6,010 bases of DNA, from contig JAIRTI010000291.1 in the NCBI GenBank assembly GCA_031255035.1, forward strand, positions 1-6,010. The letters are read 5' to 3'. Below the pieces are notes generated by a model. That model saw nothing but the letters and a program-made list of their open reading frames with translations, ran no database searches and was not told the origin of the DNA. This stretch comes from Desulfovibrio sp. (GTDB lineage: Bacteria; Desulfobacterota; Desulfovibrionia; Desulfovibrionales; Desulfovibrionaceae). Shown here piece after piece: positions 5,988 through 6,010 of this stretch (positions within the stretch are counted from its first letter, which is position 1; the number at the start of each line of letters is the position of its first letter). Both the position numbers and the translations under genes were made by a program.

Positions 5988-6010
5988 TTGACCTGTGCGA
6001 GAGTAATCAG
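5988..6010 (+). promoter_or_regulatory. possible -35 element at the window edge
   Basis: TTGACC (5988-5993) is followed by exactly 17 bases to the end of the window, so any -10 box would begin just outside. It could be the promoter of the next gene. Nothing else supports it within the window. Confidence 0.2.

Overview
The window is a GC-rich bacterial segment carrying a protein quality-control cluster: tRNA-Leu(UAG), clpP, clpX and lon, all on the + strand. From recalled family knowledge, clpP-clpX-lon as neighbours, together with the GC-rich intergenic hairpins here (for example 5794-5810), fits a deltaproteobacterial sulfate reducer of the Desulfovibrio / Desulfovibrionaceae type. The lineage is inferred, not proven, and I cannot name the species.

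Layout. At 28-56 there is a strong sigma70-type promoter, followed by tRNA-Leu(UAG) at 104-186. Four exact-length 14-bp AT-rich tandem units start at the tRNA CCA end (184-239). The 551 bases between the tRNA and clpP contain no convincing gene. They hold copy 1 of a dispersed repeat (349-507) and a sigma54-like promoter candidate at 585-602. clpP (738-1346), clpX (1429-2742) and lon (2871-5342) are complete, with intact catalytic residues and good ribosome binding sites. They are separated by 82 and 128 bases that contain hairpins; the last hairpin before lon is terminator-like, directly followed by T5.

Downstream of lon is a compact non-coding or small-gene locus at about 5379-5707. A + strand RNA candidate (perfect TTGACA at 5379-5384, 12-bp hairpin plus T4 ending at 5541) converges on a minus-strand 22-codon gene (5540-5608). 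That gene encodes a very hydrophobic peptide and has its own ribosome binding site. The arrangement resembles a type I toxin-antitoxin module and is the most interesting item here. After it come a GC hairpin and copy 2 of the dispersed repeat (5824-5968), then a possible -35 element at the right edge.

How the genes work together. ClpX unfolds tagged or damaged substrates and feeds them into the ClpP chamber, while Lon is an independent AAA+ protease with overlapping substrates. In relatives, as I recall, trigger factor (tig) precedes clpP; it is not visible here, and the space holds only repeat-bearing DNA.
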